Assembly (NCBI GenBank): GCA_963691815.1
Contig: OY829649.1
Span: forward strand, 33,836,112 to 33,900,111
From: Echiichthys vipera
Lineage: Eukaryota > Chordata > Actinopteri > Perciformes > Trachinidae
DNA: 64,000 nucleotides
Reading direction: 5' to 3'
Shown here: positions 25,865 through 37,059 of the stretch, piece by piece
Position numbering within the stretch: position 1 is the stretch's first letter
Layout: every line of letters starts with the position of its first letter
Position numbers and translations under genes: made by a program
Notes under the pieces: model-generated
Seen by the model: the letters and a program-made list of their open reading frames with translations, nothing else
Told to the model about the DNA's origin: nothing
The model's database searches: none

Positions 25865-26175
25865 CATGGAAGTCGTAATGTATGCACGGTGTAATGTATG
25901 ATTTGTAGACACTGAAATATTCAAATATTACTAATAGGTAGAACGTACTAAATCTGAAAAACACTTATCCACTGAATAACGTTTTTGAAAACATTAAGGT
26001 TCACCACAATCAATTCTGTTTTTGCTAATTACCGTATTTTCTGCACTATGAGGCGCACTTTCAATGAACGTCTTATTTTGAAACTTTTTTCATATATTAG
26101 GCGCACCACATTATAAGGCGCATAGAACAGAAGCTACAGTCGAGGCTGGGGTTACGTTCTGCATCCATTAGATGG

Positions 26176-26330
26176 GTGTTCCAGGCACGTCCAGCTGGGA
26201 GGAGGCCTCGGGGAAGACCCAGGACCAGGTGGAGAGATTAGATCTCCACACTGGCCTGGGAACGCCTCAGGATCCCCCAGTTAGAGCTGGTTAATGTGGC
26301 CCGGGAAAGGGAAGCTTGAGATGAGATGAG
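26176..26330 (+). mobile_element. Nested RTE LINE 3' fragment (D3) with 13-bp target duplication
   Basis: This 155-bp plus-strand piece of RTE 3' UTR ends in 'gagatgagatgag'. It is flanked by perfect copies of ATCCATTAGATGG at 26163-26175 and 26331-26343. This shows target-primed insertion into the pogo-like element. It also lacks an internal part of the UTR seen in D1, D4 and D5. Confidence 0.85.
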
Positions 26331-26374
26331 ATCCATTAGATGGAGCTGTGCTAAAGGGAACGTCAACAAAACAG

Positions 26375-26530
26375 TCAGGGGAGGTCGTCTTGTTGCTTCC
26401 TCCACTTCGGCACCATTGATTGGTTCATGTTAAACTCTCTGGCTGCTGCTCTATTCCCGTGTTCTCCTGCGTGACTAATGGCCTTGAGTGTAAACTCTGC
26501 GTCGTAAGCGTGTCTCTTAACAGGAGCCAT
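26375..26530 (-). pseudogene. Transposase N-terminal HTH remnant (pogo-like)
   Basis: Fifty-one codons start at ATG 26530-26528: MAPVKRHAYDAEF..., then LKAIS, GNRAAAREFN and a KWRKQQDDL segment before a stop. The pattern (K-R-x-Y-x-x-E-F-x-L-K-A ... N-x-x-A-A-R-E-F ... V-x-K-W-R) is a Brinker/pogo-type helix-turn-helix DNA-binding domain. The catalytic domain is absent. It is a relic within the 26032-26779 element. Confidence 0.7.
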
Positions 26531-26956
26531 TTTGGGCTCTTTACACAAACACACACATGGAAATGAAACGGCACGCTTCACGCAGTCGTATATCTCAACA
26601 TGCACCGCGCGTTACTTCTTCTACGGGGGTAAATAGAGTCGGCGGCTGCTCACCGTAGTTGAGACCTGTTGTGGCTCAATATTGGTCCATATATAAGGAG
26701 CACCGGATTATAAGGAGCACTGTCGGCTTTGGAGAAATTTAAAGGTTTTTAGGTGCAACTTATAGTGCGGATAATACGGTATGTTAAATCAGCTTTTTTT
26801 ATGCAGCCTAGGAAATGATTTGTTGTGAAGAAAAGAAGAGAAGGTCAGAAACTTTCACAGGAAGTGGGGAAGTATACAGAGAGGTGTGTTTGGTTGGAAA
26901 GAGTGCTCCAAACCCAGTTCAGTGTCAGCGAGTCGGTGCCAGGAGTTTTAAATTAC

Positions 26957-27073
26957 CTGGGGCAGCCCGATGGCGCAGCAGAGCGCAGTGGTTATTCCGA
27001 TGTTGTCACTCATCCAGAGGTTGACGGCGTGGATGCAGCCTCGCACGTGGATCACCTCATGCAGGGTTTCACG
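26957..27073 (-). CDS. tspan15: tspan15 exon 7: end of large loop and TM4
   Basis: The exon is 117 nt, 39 codons. The acceptor is gcgtcag and the donor CCCCAG|gtaatt. It encodes RETLHEVIHVRGC (the last loop cysteine, about residue 217), then the fourth membrane segment (GITTALCCAIGLPQ). 'VRGC' and the final 'LPQ' align with TSPAN15. Confidence 0.88.
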
Positions 27074-27254
27074 CTGACGCACGGACCAGGGGAGGACAAC
27101 GAGAAGAAAGTTTCAACTTCAAACTCAAACTGAACAGTCACTGTCTCAAAAAGGAGAAGAAGAAGAAAACTAGCAAGTTGAAGTTCTAGTACTCCCCCAT
27201 TGTCAGACAGTAGAGAGTGTGTTGAGTTTAGTTTTCAGCTTGCTGTAAAACTAT

Positions 27255-27880
27255 ATGCTGGAGGATGAAGACCCGTATCGACTACTGTAACTCCCTTCTC
27301 TTCGGTCTACCTTACAAACACCTCCATAAACTCCAACTGGTTCAGAACTCTGCAGCTCGGATCATCACCAGAACCCCCTCCATCCACCACATCACCCCTG
27401 TTCTGCAGCAACTCCACTGGCTCCCGGTCAAACTCCGCATCCAATTCAAAATACTCCTGTTTACCTTTAAGGCCATCCACAACCTCTCCCCTCCTTATCT
27501 GTCTGAACTCCTCAACATCGCCACCCCTTCCCGTTCCCTCAGATCTGCCTCCTCTGTCCACCTCTCTGTCCCCCCCGCCCGCCTTGTCACCATGGGGAGC
27601 AGGGCTTTCAGCCGTTCTGCCCCCCGACTCTGGAACGCACTTCCACCGGATCTCAGGAACTTGGACTCTTTCACACACTTCAAATCAAAACTAAAAACTC
27701 ACCTATCCCGGACTGCCTACCCCACTTAACCATCCATATTGTCTTTTCTTATCTGTTTTGTATTTCCTTCTTAGTGTTTTTATCTATTTTATTTATTTTT
27801 ATCTATTTTGCAATTGTACGGTGTCCTCGTGTGCCCAGAGAGGCGCCCTCAAATTAAATGTATTATTATTATTTTTATGA
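27255..27880 (+). mobile_element. LINE reverse transcriptase C-terminus and 3' UTR
   Basis: An intact 154-codon frame (27265-27729) carries DYCNSLLFGLP, LQLVQNSAAR, ITPVLQQLHWLPV and FKILLFTFKA. This is the conserved C-terminal tail of L2/CR1/Rex1-type fish LINE polyproteins. It is followed by a 3' UTR with 'acggtgtcct' and a (TAT)n-type end. It is 5'-truncated and lies in tspan15 intron 6, opposite to the gene. A related piece is at 40983-41254. Confidence 0.85.
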
Positions 27881-27964
27881 GTGCATTAGCGTTATAAACT
27901 CTGCTTACTACTCCCTGCCATTAAGCAACAACACACCAGTCTGTAAATTAGACATTAGTACAAT

Positions 27965-28400
27965 GGAGATCAAAATTAGAGAACAAATGATTAATTCTTG
28001 ATTTATTGTGAAATACTGTTATTTTTCAGAATTTGATAGAATATCAGCCGTGAATATACCACGATGTGGACCATCTATCAGATTAATACCACTGACACTT
28101 CACATGTCATGTCTTCTAATCTGCCTTTGAGTCTCCAAATTGTAAGATCTGCTCATAAGAAGCCGTACAGATCACACCCAAGATTGGGCACTTCCATCAC
28201 AGTTGTGTCATTTCAAAAGAAAATTATTAATACTTGATTTATTCTGAAATACTGTTATTTTCTATTGCCCTGAATTTGATAGAATATCTGCTGTGGCTAT
28301 ACCTCTGCTGTACTAGCATGTTTTTTAAATAACCAAGGGCCTTAAACAAAAAACCTTTAATTTGTGTAAACACAGTGAGCAAAACTAGAGAACAGTGTTC
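27965..28400. repeat. Tc1-like MITE fragment with internal direct repeat
   Basis: Two related segments, about 27983-28075 and 28215-28305, share 'gatttattctgaaatactgt' and 'gaatttgatagaatatc'. A third related piece is at about 62425-62480 next to Tc1-like HTH remnants. 'Gatcaaaattagagaac' and 'gagcaaaactagagaac' mark the outer parts. Confidence 0.45.
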
Positions 28401-28959
28401 ATTGTGTCAGAAGAGAAGATTTCAACAGTGTTTTCTTCTGTAGGATTCAAACATGAACAGGAAGTGTAGAGGCCACAGCTTTGAATGACTTCAGCACATC
28501 TGCGCCCACAGGACATCATTAGTTTCTCACTCTGCTCTGCTTTGATCTGCGTCCGTTCTTCCACAGTTCAGTAACTGTAGTGGGTTTCTTACACATCACT
28601 TTGTCTCCAAGGATTTTCCAGAGGTTCTCTCTGGGGTTTTATTTATTCAGCAGCGTCTCTAACATGTCGGGGCATTTGAGGGAATGTCTCCACAGACACA
28701 CAGATTGTGATACTTGGCAAAGAGGCAGGTACAAGCTCTTTAATTAGTGGGTCATATGATCAATCACCATCGTTTTAACTCACTCTTTGATAGATAATAA
28801 CAATAATCCGTAACTGAAACTCTTACTGATTATATCTTTAAATTAGCTGTGAACTTGTGTTTGGGTTTTGTTTGTGTTTTCTTCTTAAAATTCTGACCCA
28901 CAGTGTAACATTTTAGTTGTCTTAAATGTTTTGTTCAGCGTTGGTGGTTACACATCGCT

Positions 28960-29130
28960 AACCAAGCATTAAAAGTTCCCCTCTTTAGCTCCTCCCCCTT
29001 GTCCAAATATGGTCACTTACTCATCCAAAAACTATTTTAAATGGCGACGGCCAAATGGCAAACACGAGGCTTCAAAACGGTAGTCTACAAAACAATAGGT
29101 GACGTCATGGGGGCTATGTCCATTATTTTA
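28960..29130. other. Intron 6 sequence, possible small MITE
   Basis: 'Ttttaaatggcgacggccaaatggc' and 'gtgacgtcatgggggc' resemble pieces of fish non-autonomous elements, but no pair of ends was found. The rest of intron 6 from 28400 to 29635 shows no recognised feature. Confidence 0.25.
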
Positions 29131-29635
29131 TTTCTTAATGTCAGTTATAGAAACGTGATTATTTTCATTAATCTGACTGTTTCCAAAATGAATTGACTAA
29201 TTGGTGCAGCTCAAATATGAATAATTTAAAGTAGGAACTTCACTTGTGTTGTGACACCAGACATGATCCCAGCTGGTATAACATGTTAACAAATTTCAAA
29301 ACTGGTCCAAAAACGTTATCCTAACCCTGTGTGATGCAGCCGTGCTGTGTTACAGACAAAAAACATTGGGGCACAGATGCAAGCAATAGTAAATAATGGG
29401 TCTCAGAGCGCAGCGGTGCTGTCGCCATGCTTGGTCTGAAAGGCCCTTTAAACAGAGACGAGACCTGCGGGCGGCTTTCATGGTCAGTGTAGCTGCTTCA
29501 CTTGATTACGACGCGGGCATTATGCGGCACATGTGTGTAGTGCTGCGTCAGTGCCCCACGTATTTTGGATAGCTCATCACAGAAACTAAAACCAATGGAC
29601 AAAACGTGTCTACGTGAACCAGTCGTTCCTCTTAC

Positions 29636-29686
29636 CTGTTGATCCAGAGTCCTGTAACCGCATAGAGTGTTGACGACCTCTCCCAC
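29636..29686 (-). CDS. tspan15: tspan15 exon 6 (51 nt)
   Basis: It encodes VGEVVNTLCGYRTLDQQ, between acceptor gtgcacag and donor CAACAG|gtaaga. The Cys in NTLCGY is the seventh of the eight loop cysteines. The VVNTxCGY block is a TSPAN15/TSPAN33 signature. Confidence 0.88.
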
Positions 29687-29925
29687 CTGTGCACAGAGTT
29701 AAGATTCAGAGCGTCAGAGACAAAACTATAACTGAGCAGAGATGACCAGAGACAACACCACGGGGACCTGTGTGTTCCTCACCAGGAGGTGTTCTGGTCC
29801 CCTGGCAGCCAGAGCGTGAACTTAAGTGTCTGCAAAATAGCTGCAGCCCCGACAGGTAGGAACCGATAACAGCAAAAATCCCAGCCAATGTTCAGCTTTC
29901 CTAATCGTACTCCTCTATCTCTGCA

Positions 29926-30162
<237 letters not shown>

Positions 30163-31219
30163 TATTGGATGATTCTGTCATTAATTTCTCCAGCACAGCT
30201 CCACTGCTTCCTGAGACTTTATCAGTGTTCTGAGCCCAGGGACAGGAGCGATACCGGGCATATAGCGATGGGAGGGGGCCACAAGGGACTAACGTTTCAT
30301 TTAAAGGGAGAACTCTCCCAAAGGTCATAACGGAGACTGTTCTACTCAACCATCAATTACGTGTCTGATGTGTAGATAATAGTGTGTCCTCTTGCTTTGA
30401 TACAGCAGGAGACATCCATAAACAGGGATTAGGCTTGTCAAACAGGGTGGATGCAACATCACTAATACTCTGAATACTTGAAAATCGATTGTCTGAAAAG
30501 GTTACCCTGAAATGTGGCCTCATCTTAGAGTAGTTTCATGAATTTACTGTAATTCTCTGTGAACATTGTCAGTCCGATTATGGCCCTCCAAGCAACCAAA
30601 CATGCACAAAGACCATGTGATCCAGATTCCACGACATGTGGCCGACTACCTGCCTGAAAATTTGACTGGTGAGTCGACAAAATGTCTGTTATAGTTTTAG
30701 TTTGCGTTGTGCTATATGTTAGTGTTTCCTTCCATGAGGCATACCTTGCATGAGTTTGAAAGAAAATATATATATTCATGCTTGAATTGTTTCTTGGGGT
30801 GGTTTCACATCTAACCTGTTACAGGCGGGTTAAACCAACTCTGCATTTTTTCCATTTGGTTCACTCCACTAGGCTGGTGCTGGTGTCAATCACAGTCTGG
30901 TTTTGACATATGGTGCTTTAATGTGCTGCGAGACTTGCTGTCAGTACCCGGATCTAGATTTCCTAAAATATGGTTAAAGCTAATATGCAGTCCAATCAGT
31001 ACCAGTCCATGGTTTAAATAATAATGCTTCAGTGTGACCACAAACAAGACTACAGCAGCACTTAAAGGCAGCAATGTAAAGTTGATTTTTTTCCTTGATC
31101 TTGACCAAATTAATTGCGATACAGTTGTGAACATGTGAAGATGAGATGAGACTACAAACAGCTGGTGCGGATGTTCTATTGGTTTCGTGTGAAGGCCTGT
31201 TCGGCCGGTCAGCCCTCAC

Positions 31220-31336
31220 CTTACGCCGAACACAGCAGGTATAAGGAACCCCACAGGCTAGTGGACCAGTACCATTGCAGAAATGGTACTGGTTGACTCC
31301 CCAGTCCTTGTACTCGTCCCCTCCACAACATGAAAA
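31220..31336 (-). CDS. tspan15: tspan15 exon 5: CCGG core of the large extracellular loop
   Basis: The exon is 117 nt, 39 codons, between acceptor tcttccag and donor CGTAAG|gtgagg. It encodes FSCCGGDEYKDW, NQYHFCNGT (an N-glycosylation sequon) and GPLACGVPYTCCVRRK. Six of the eight loop cysteines are here. A donor at C|gtaagg four bases earlier would break the frame with exon 6, so the phase-0 site is chosen. Confidence 0.9.
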
Positions 31337-31545
31337 CTGGAAGACAAAACCGCATGAATACGAGAAAATTAGCAACCAAGCAAAACAAAAGCTCATTTCA
31401 AGTTAAAAAGTGAAACAACAAACATGCTCTTTCATATCTCTTAAATGATAATCCTGTTCCTGATCCTCTGAGCTTCTCTCCTCTCTGTCTGTATCATTCA
31501 TGTCTCATCAATGCATGTTACTAATTCACTTCTTCCCCGGAGTTG

Positions 31546-32100
31546 TTTGTGTTTTGTCGTCTCTCAGGTCTCTGCTGATGGTGGTGGTGCCTGCTGCAGT
31601 GGTCCTGTGTGCAGGTCTCTGCTGATGGTGGTGGTGCCTGCTGCCGTGGTCCTGCATGACGCTTCCTGCTGCTGTTATAATCTATCACCTTAGCTGTGCT
31701 TGTTTCTACTGTTCTGCTGTATTAATAAGTCATATTCACATGACTATAGATATTATTATAGTTACTGGAAGTGTGTCTTTCTCTGTCTTTGTGTCTGTCT
31801 TTGTCTTTGTGTCTGTCTTTGTCTCTCTCTGTCCATCTGTCTGTCTTTTCTCTCTCTCTCTCTCTCCTTCTCTTCCTCTCTCCGGTGCAGACAGATGTCC
31901 GTCCTCCACAGAGCTGGGTCTGTCTGACGTTCCTGTCTGTTATAGTGAAGGTTTTCGTCTCCACCGTACTCTACGGGGGAATTGTTGGGTCTCTGTAAAT
32001 CATAAATAAATCATAGAGTGTGGTCTTTACCTACTCTGTAAAGTGTCCTGAGATAACTTTTGTTATGATTTGGCTCTATAAATAAAATGGAATTGAATTG
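31546..32100 (+). repeat. Repeat family C, longest copy (intron 4)
   Basis: It shares its body and tail with 42150-42580. The body runs from 'tttgtcgtctctcaggtctc' through 'ttataatct', 'ttctgctgtattaataagtc' and 'gatgtccgtcctccacagag' to 'aattgttgggtctctgtaaa' and an 'aataaaatggaattgaattg' tail. A 48-bp segment (ctgctgatggtggtggtgcc) is duplicated in tandem at about 31567 and 31615. A (TCTG/TCTT)n run expands the middle. Retroposon-like but unclassified. Confidence 0.7.
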
Positions 32101-32554
32101 CAATTGCAAGTTACGGCTCCTGCTGTGCAATCCACACCGCTGTTTCACCTCAGAGTTGAGCCGCAGCTCACTCACAATGCAACCTTCTTACGTTGACACC
32201 CACACAGACAAGCGATCTCTGTGTACATCCACTTCTTAGACGATGAAGGACTCACATCTCTCAGTGCGTTTACATGCACATCAGTAACTTGTAAATGGTA
32301 TTTCCCAGTTAAAAGGATTATTGAAGTTCCCCTCGTATACATGAGGGGGGGTTGAATGGGAAAATGATGGAGTAACTCCACCTCCTGTACAGTAGGTGGC
32401 GCTCCACCAACACACAGCTGGTCGGAATAGGGCTTCGTCCGAATGTTGTTAATATTGTTGAAGCGCAGTTCTGTCACTAATTTATCGACATCAAGATAGA
32501 AACAAAATAGACAAATACGGGCGTTTACGGTAGCCATTTCATATCCCCCAGCCT

Positions 32555-32730
32555 TAGATTCAAGATTCAGATTCAAGAAGCTTTATTTATCCCGAGGGAA
32601 ATTATTTTGCAACAGTTTCAATACAAAGGTGGGAAAGGATCAGAGTAGCATAAACATAAATCAAATCAAAATAAAGCTAACATCAAATAAATCAAGCAAT
32701 GAACTAAGTGAAACAGAAATAAGTAAAGTA
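32555..32730 (-). mobile_element. LINE 3' tail fragment (same family as 60664-61430)
   Basis: It shares 'aagaagctttatttatcccg' and 'tttcaatacaaag..gggaaaggatca' with 60664-60760. On the minus strand this is a 3' end with 'ataaataaagcttcttgaat'. Confidence 0.6.
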
Positions 32731-32782
32731 AGTAAGTAAATTTCCTGTCTGTTCAGATTTTCTAGGTGACAAATCAAACCAC

Positions 32783-32878
32783 CTTTTGTTGCATGTAGTC
32801 CAAGATGTTTTTGAAGTCCAGATCATCGTAGTAGTGTTTAATTCCTTCTCGTATACTGCTCTGGAACAAGGCAGATGT
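32783..32878 (-). CDS. tspan15: tspan15 exon 4: start of the large extracellular loop
   Basis: The exon is 96 nt, 32 codons: TSALFQSSIREGIKHYYDDL then DFKNILDYMQQK. The acceptor is tttatccag and the donor AAAAG|gtggtt. The 'YYDDLDFKNI' helix matches TSPAN15 closely. Confidence 0.9.
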
Positions 32879-33067
32879 CTGGATAAAATGGAGGGAAACA
32901 GAAACACAGAGGAGAGGTGGTCATTGTTATGAGCACTGACATGAAGAGGAAGCCAGTCAGAAAGCACAGCGAAGAAGTGTTTACCTGACCGCGAGGCGAC
33001 TATCATCAAGGGTAATGTATGAGCATGTGCAGGATGTGCAAACATGTGAAGCAAATAAGACCATTAC

Positions 33068-33142
33068 CTTGTTTTCAAAGATGAGAGCCGTGGTGAGCGC
33101 GATGGCCTGGAGAAGCAGCAACACACAGAGAACGCAGAGGAA
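33068..33142 (-). CDS. tspan15: tspan15 exon 3: TM3
   Basis: The exon is 75 nt, 25 codons (FLCVLCVLLLLQAIALTTAL then IFENK), a hydrophobic helix leading into the large loop. The acceptor is gccacag and the donor AACAAG|gtaatg. Confidence 0.9.
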
Positions 33143-33392
33143 CTGTGGCGGGGAGAGAGAGAGAGAACATGTTCAGCATACAGAGGAAAGATTTAGCACC
33201 AAGAACACTATTTACATCGCTACCACATACAAATACACCTTTTAATACATCTTTATACAAAGGATAACACACTGATAAGTTTGTGATTATGTCCTAAGAG
33301 AATCCTCGATATTGGTGGATCCACGAATATTTTAACGGATCAGTTTTGGCTAAAATAAACCAGATCAAATGCCGTTCTTTTCTTACTGTATC

Positions 33393-33731
33393 CTCTCATC
33401 TCATCTTCAGCCTCTTATCCGGGGTCGGGTCTCGGGGGCAGCAGCTTTAGCAGGGGACCCCAAACTTCCCTTTCCCGGGCCACATTAACCAGCTCTAACT
33501 GGGGGATCCTGAGGCGTTCCCAGGCCAGTGTGGAGATCTAATCTCTCCACCTGGTCCTGGGTCTTCCCCGAGGCCTCCTCCCAGCTGGACGTGCCTGGAA
33601 CACCTCCCTAGGGAGGCACCCAGGGTTCATCCTTACTAGATGATCCTGAACCACCTCAACTGGCTCCTTTCAACGCAAAGGAGCAGCGGCTCTACTCCGA
33701 GTTCCTCACGGATGCTGAACTTCTCACCCTA
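33393..33731 (-). mobile_element. RTE-type LINE 3' end (D4) with 11-bp target duplication
   Basis: Truncated RTE 3' region, minus oriented, in tspan15 intron 2. It is flanked by CTTACTGTATC at 33382-33392 and 33732-33742. A (TCATA)n pentanucleotide run follows directly (about 33741-33769), apparently seeded by the target duplication. Confidence 0.85.
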
Positions 33732-33844
33732 CTTACTGTATCATATCATATCATATCATATCATATCATAGTCTTAATAGTTTAGAACCAGGGCCTGCAA
33801 AGTGCCTTATGAAAAACAGGGTGTGCCAAATGTAGTCACACGTC

Positions 33845-34090
33845 TTTGTGGGTTTTCTCCGGGTTCTCCGGTTTCCTCCCACAGTCCAAAGACGTGCAGG
33901 TGTTCGGTTCATTGATGACTCTAAATCACCCGTAGGTGTGAATGGTTGTCTGTCTCTGTTTGTCTCTATGTGACCTGTGATAGACTGGCATCCTGTCCAG
34001 GGTGGACTCCGCCTCACGCCCGATGTCAGCTGGGATCGGCTCCAGCCCCCCCGAGACCCCGACAGGGACAAGCGGTTGAAGATGGATGGA
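33845..34090 (+). mobile_element. SINE-A copy 3, 5'-truncated (intron 2)
   Basis: The SINE-A body starts at 'gtgggttttctccgggttct' and ends 'gaagatggatggat'. The tRNA-like head is missing. Confidence 0.78.
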
Positions 34091-34746
34091 TATTTGATGA
34101 CAAGTTCATAAAATGATAGGATTGAGTTAACCAACCTATTAGCGCTGAGAAGCAAATATCCGTGCATGAAGGAACTAAATGTATGTTTCTCAGCGAGTAA
34201 CATTAACGTTATGGCTTTCTCAGTATGAAATGAGCTTCTCAACCTCTTCATTAAAGCGTAAGCTGAAACATCACTAACTTTTATCCCCTTTTTCAGTTCA
34301 GCTTATTGAGCTTACGCTAATTAGATAGTTGCGTAGCAACCACAATAATGTATCCCTGCTCCCTGAGCCCTTTTTTTCTATTATTGGCAAAAGCAACAGC
34401 TGTGCTTTTGCATTCGAGGTGAATCCGAAGAAATCCCTGATTGAAATGTTTTATGAACTACTGCGGTTGGGCAAACTTTGAACACAGCTTTGATGTGTGT
34501 GTAATTTCACACATGCAAATATACAAACACATCAAATACATTTGTAGAGGAACCATTTTATGTCTAATTTCAGATTTATTTCCCCATTACCTCCTCCTGT
34601 CAGCCCTTTTGTACACAATTCTGAAAGAGTAAATGCTACCCTAAAACAAACGAGTTGCAAACACACATATCACGTACAACAATCATTAAAACACTTGAGC
34701 TCATGCACATACACACACCCTCCTCCTCCTCCATTATCATCCCTAC

Positions 34747-34932
34747 CATGTGCAGCAGGGTCTTGTTGTCCCTGAGGGAGCCGACCATACCCACCACCGA
34801 CACGGTAAACATCACCAGGCCCAGCAGGATGAGAACCACGGCGGGGGCCAGGAAAAGTCCCTCCAGGGTTCGATTCTTCTGCCTTTCCACTTCGGCGTAC
34901 ACCCCCACACACAGCACACAAAGACCCATCAG
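34747..34932 (-). CDS. tspan15: tspan15 exon 2: TM1 end, small loop, TM2
   Basis: The exon is 186 nt, 62 codons, between acceptor ccatccag and donor CACATG|gtaggg. It encodes LMGLCVLCVGVYAEVERQK, a small extracellular loop with NRT (sequon), then LAPAVVLILLGLVMFTVSVV and GSLRDNKTLLHM. 'YAEVERQK' and 'LAPAxxLILLG' are strong TSPAN15 matches. Confidence 0.92.
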
Positions 34933-35464
34933 CTGGATGGAGAGAGAGAGGGGTGGGGGGGTGTTCAGAGATAAGAACCGTGACAGTCCTCAGTGTGAGG
35001 AACAGAGAGTTGAGCTTTTTGAACTGTATATTAACTCCCGTTCTTCTTTTGAGTTGTAGTGTTAGTGTGAACACTGCGTCTGACATTACACATGGCTACC
35101 TTTAAGTGACTTTTCACTTTAGATTGGTGTGTCGTGATAATACATAGATTTTGTTAAGAAAATGGTGTTTTTATGCACATTCATTTTATTTTTCTGCTTC
35201 CTTTGTCCTTCCTCCTGCTACTTGTTTACTTTATTTTCTCTGTCACTCTGAAAATGAAATATCAATCTCAAAGAGGCCATTCCAGGTTAATAAACGGCAA
35301 ATAAAATAACAGCCGGCTTGAGAGGGAAATTAACTAACTATAAAGTGTTGAATGTAGCAGGTATTTCACCCTACTCCACCTTCAGTTTTAGCACCTAAAC
35401 AATGGTTTGACAAACAGTGCACGGAAAAGCTCCATTGAAATCCAGACTAATGAAATTCTTTTAA

Positions 35465-36042
35465 GGGCGCACTCACACTGTCCTTCCGTACCGTGCCCAA
35501 ACGGGTTTTACTGGTTCGCTTGACCAGTGTGAGTGCAACCGCAGCCACGGACCGTTGGGGAGAGGTGGGCTTTTGTAAAGCACTTTTGCACATGTACGAG
35601 CACGAGCGTGCGCACGTGTACGAGCACGAGCACGAGCACGAGCACGAGGCCTACGGCGGCTCTGACATCATTTTATGTGAGCCTGTTTGGACATAGAGAA
35701 AAGAAGGAGGGACCATGCGCGGACATTTAAAACAATGGCGGTGAAAGGTTCACGTTGGTGTGATGCGGAGGTGGAGTGTTTACTGCAGATTTGGTCGATG
35801 AAAAGATTCAAAAACAGTCGAGAAGACGCACAAAAACTCCGAGGTCTACGGAAAGATTTGTAAACAAAGCCACGCATCGCCATGACGTCATCAATGCGTG
35901 TGACGTGTTACGGCGTGATGACGTATAGGCAGCAAGAAGCATTCTCCGAGGCCCAGGTAGTGTGAGTACAAACGGGCCTGGAGGGGGGGACAAGGACCCT
36001 AAAGCACGGGGCACGGGACGGACGGACATTGTGAATGCGCTC
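35465..36042 (+). mobile_element. Harbinger/PIF-like DNA element, non-autonomous
   Basis: The terminal inverted repeats are gggcgcactcacactgtcc on the left and gagcgcattcacaatgtcc read inward from the right. Both sides are flanked by TAA (35462-35464 and 36043-36045), as expected for Harbinger elements. A (GAGCAC)n run lies near the left end (about 35600-35647) and an SANT/Myb-like remnant inside (35735-35863). It is in tspan15 intron 1. A truncated inverted copy is at 62593-62867. Confidence 0.72.
35735..35863 (+). pseudogene. Myb/SANT-like remnant of a Harbinger element
   Basis: Forty-two codons begin MAVKGSRWCDAEVECLLQIW and then lose similarity. The W-x-x-x-E-V-x-x-L-L-x-I-W start is the first helix of Myb/SANT-like DNA-binding proteins that accompany Harbinger transposases. 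The remainder is truncated. Confidence 0.5.
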
Positions 36043-37059
36043 TAAGTGGATTTGTTGCTTCTTAAAGCAGGGGTCCAGCTGATGAAACTATATCCACTTA
36101 GTATGCAGTGTAAATGAAGAGGATGGGACACTCCTGAAAGAAGAATCAGACAAATGAGTTCAATATTTCTGATTGGATGTGCACCAAACCTGTGATGACA
36201 TCAAAACAAGTGGTGGCACCAGATAATATGGTGATTTAGCCGGTTCTACTGAAAAGGAAGACAATGACATCAGTACGTAGGCATGCCCACTATTATTTGT
36301 CATTCATTGATTCAATTCACATCACGTTGTTGGATTTAATTGTTGCTCACAGGGCAGGAAATGTTCCCAATCAGATATTTTGGGTCTGCATTATGTGATA
36401 TTTATGATCACGCCCTGATTTTACTGCTAATATACTAGCCTGTCTTTCACACCACTTGTGAGAGCGCCACATGAATTCTTGAAATAACATCTGCGTGAAC
36501 AATGTGTACCGAGTACACGAACCCCAAAATGTGCTGAAGCCGCCCTGCTCATGTCATGATGGGCTACTAAATGTGAAAGGATGATTAGGGGGACAGAAAA
36601 TAGAACAATTGAAATAAAATGTGGCCTTGGTGTAATAAGACTGCATCAACACAACCATGATTAGCTCCAGTGCACAGCCCTGCTTTACATGTACACTGGC
36701 ATCCAGGGGCCTCATTTATAACCACTGAGTACGCACAAAAAGCCTTGAAATGTGTGGACGCCATTTTCTAAGCATACATTGGAATTCATTAAAATAAATA
36801 AAAAATAAATAATCAAAAATTAGGGGAAATTTGGACCCATGCGTACACATGTTGAAGGCGGGAAATTGGCAACTCAAAGGCAGAACCCCGGAGAGTGTCG
36901 CAGCTGTTTCAGGTGAGTCTGAGTGAATACACTGAGTCCTCAACTACCTCACCTCAACTACGTTAACTTGACTGTTTTAAAATATTGCAGAAAGGAGCAT
37001 CAACAGTTTTCAATATCTTCTAATAGTGTGCATAACGCATTTCCTCAAATAAACACAGT

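Larger units (their letters stand above)
26032..26779 (-). mobile_element. pogo/Tc1-superfamily DNA transposon, non-autonomous, with nested RTE
   Basis: Terminal inverted repeats begin 'ccgtattttctgcactat' on the left and, read inward from the right, 'ccgtattatccgcactat'. Both ends are flanked by TA (26030-26031 and 26780-26781), the target duplication expected for Tc1/mariner/pogo. The recurrent 'ataaggcgcac' type motif is typical of this fish family. An HTH-encoding remnant (26375-26530) and a nested RTE fragment (26176-26330) lie inside. It is in tspan15 intron 7. Confidence 0.8.

Noticed and set aside
27265..27729. 154-codon intact ORF as a host gene
   Set aside because: It matches the C-terminus of fish LINE polyproteins, lies in an intron on the opposite strand and is followed by a LINE 3' UTR.
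35808..36029. Conserved protein shared with 62621-62827
   Set aside because: The two frames are the same Harbinger-like DNA read on the non-coding strand; conservation comes from the repeat.
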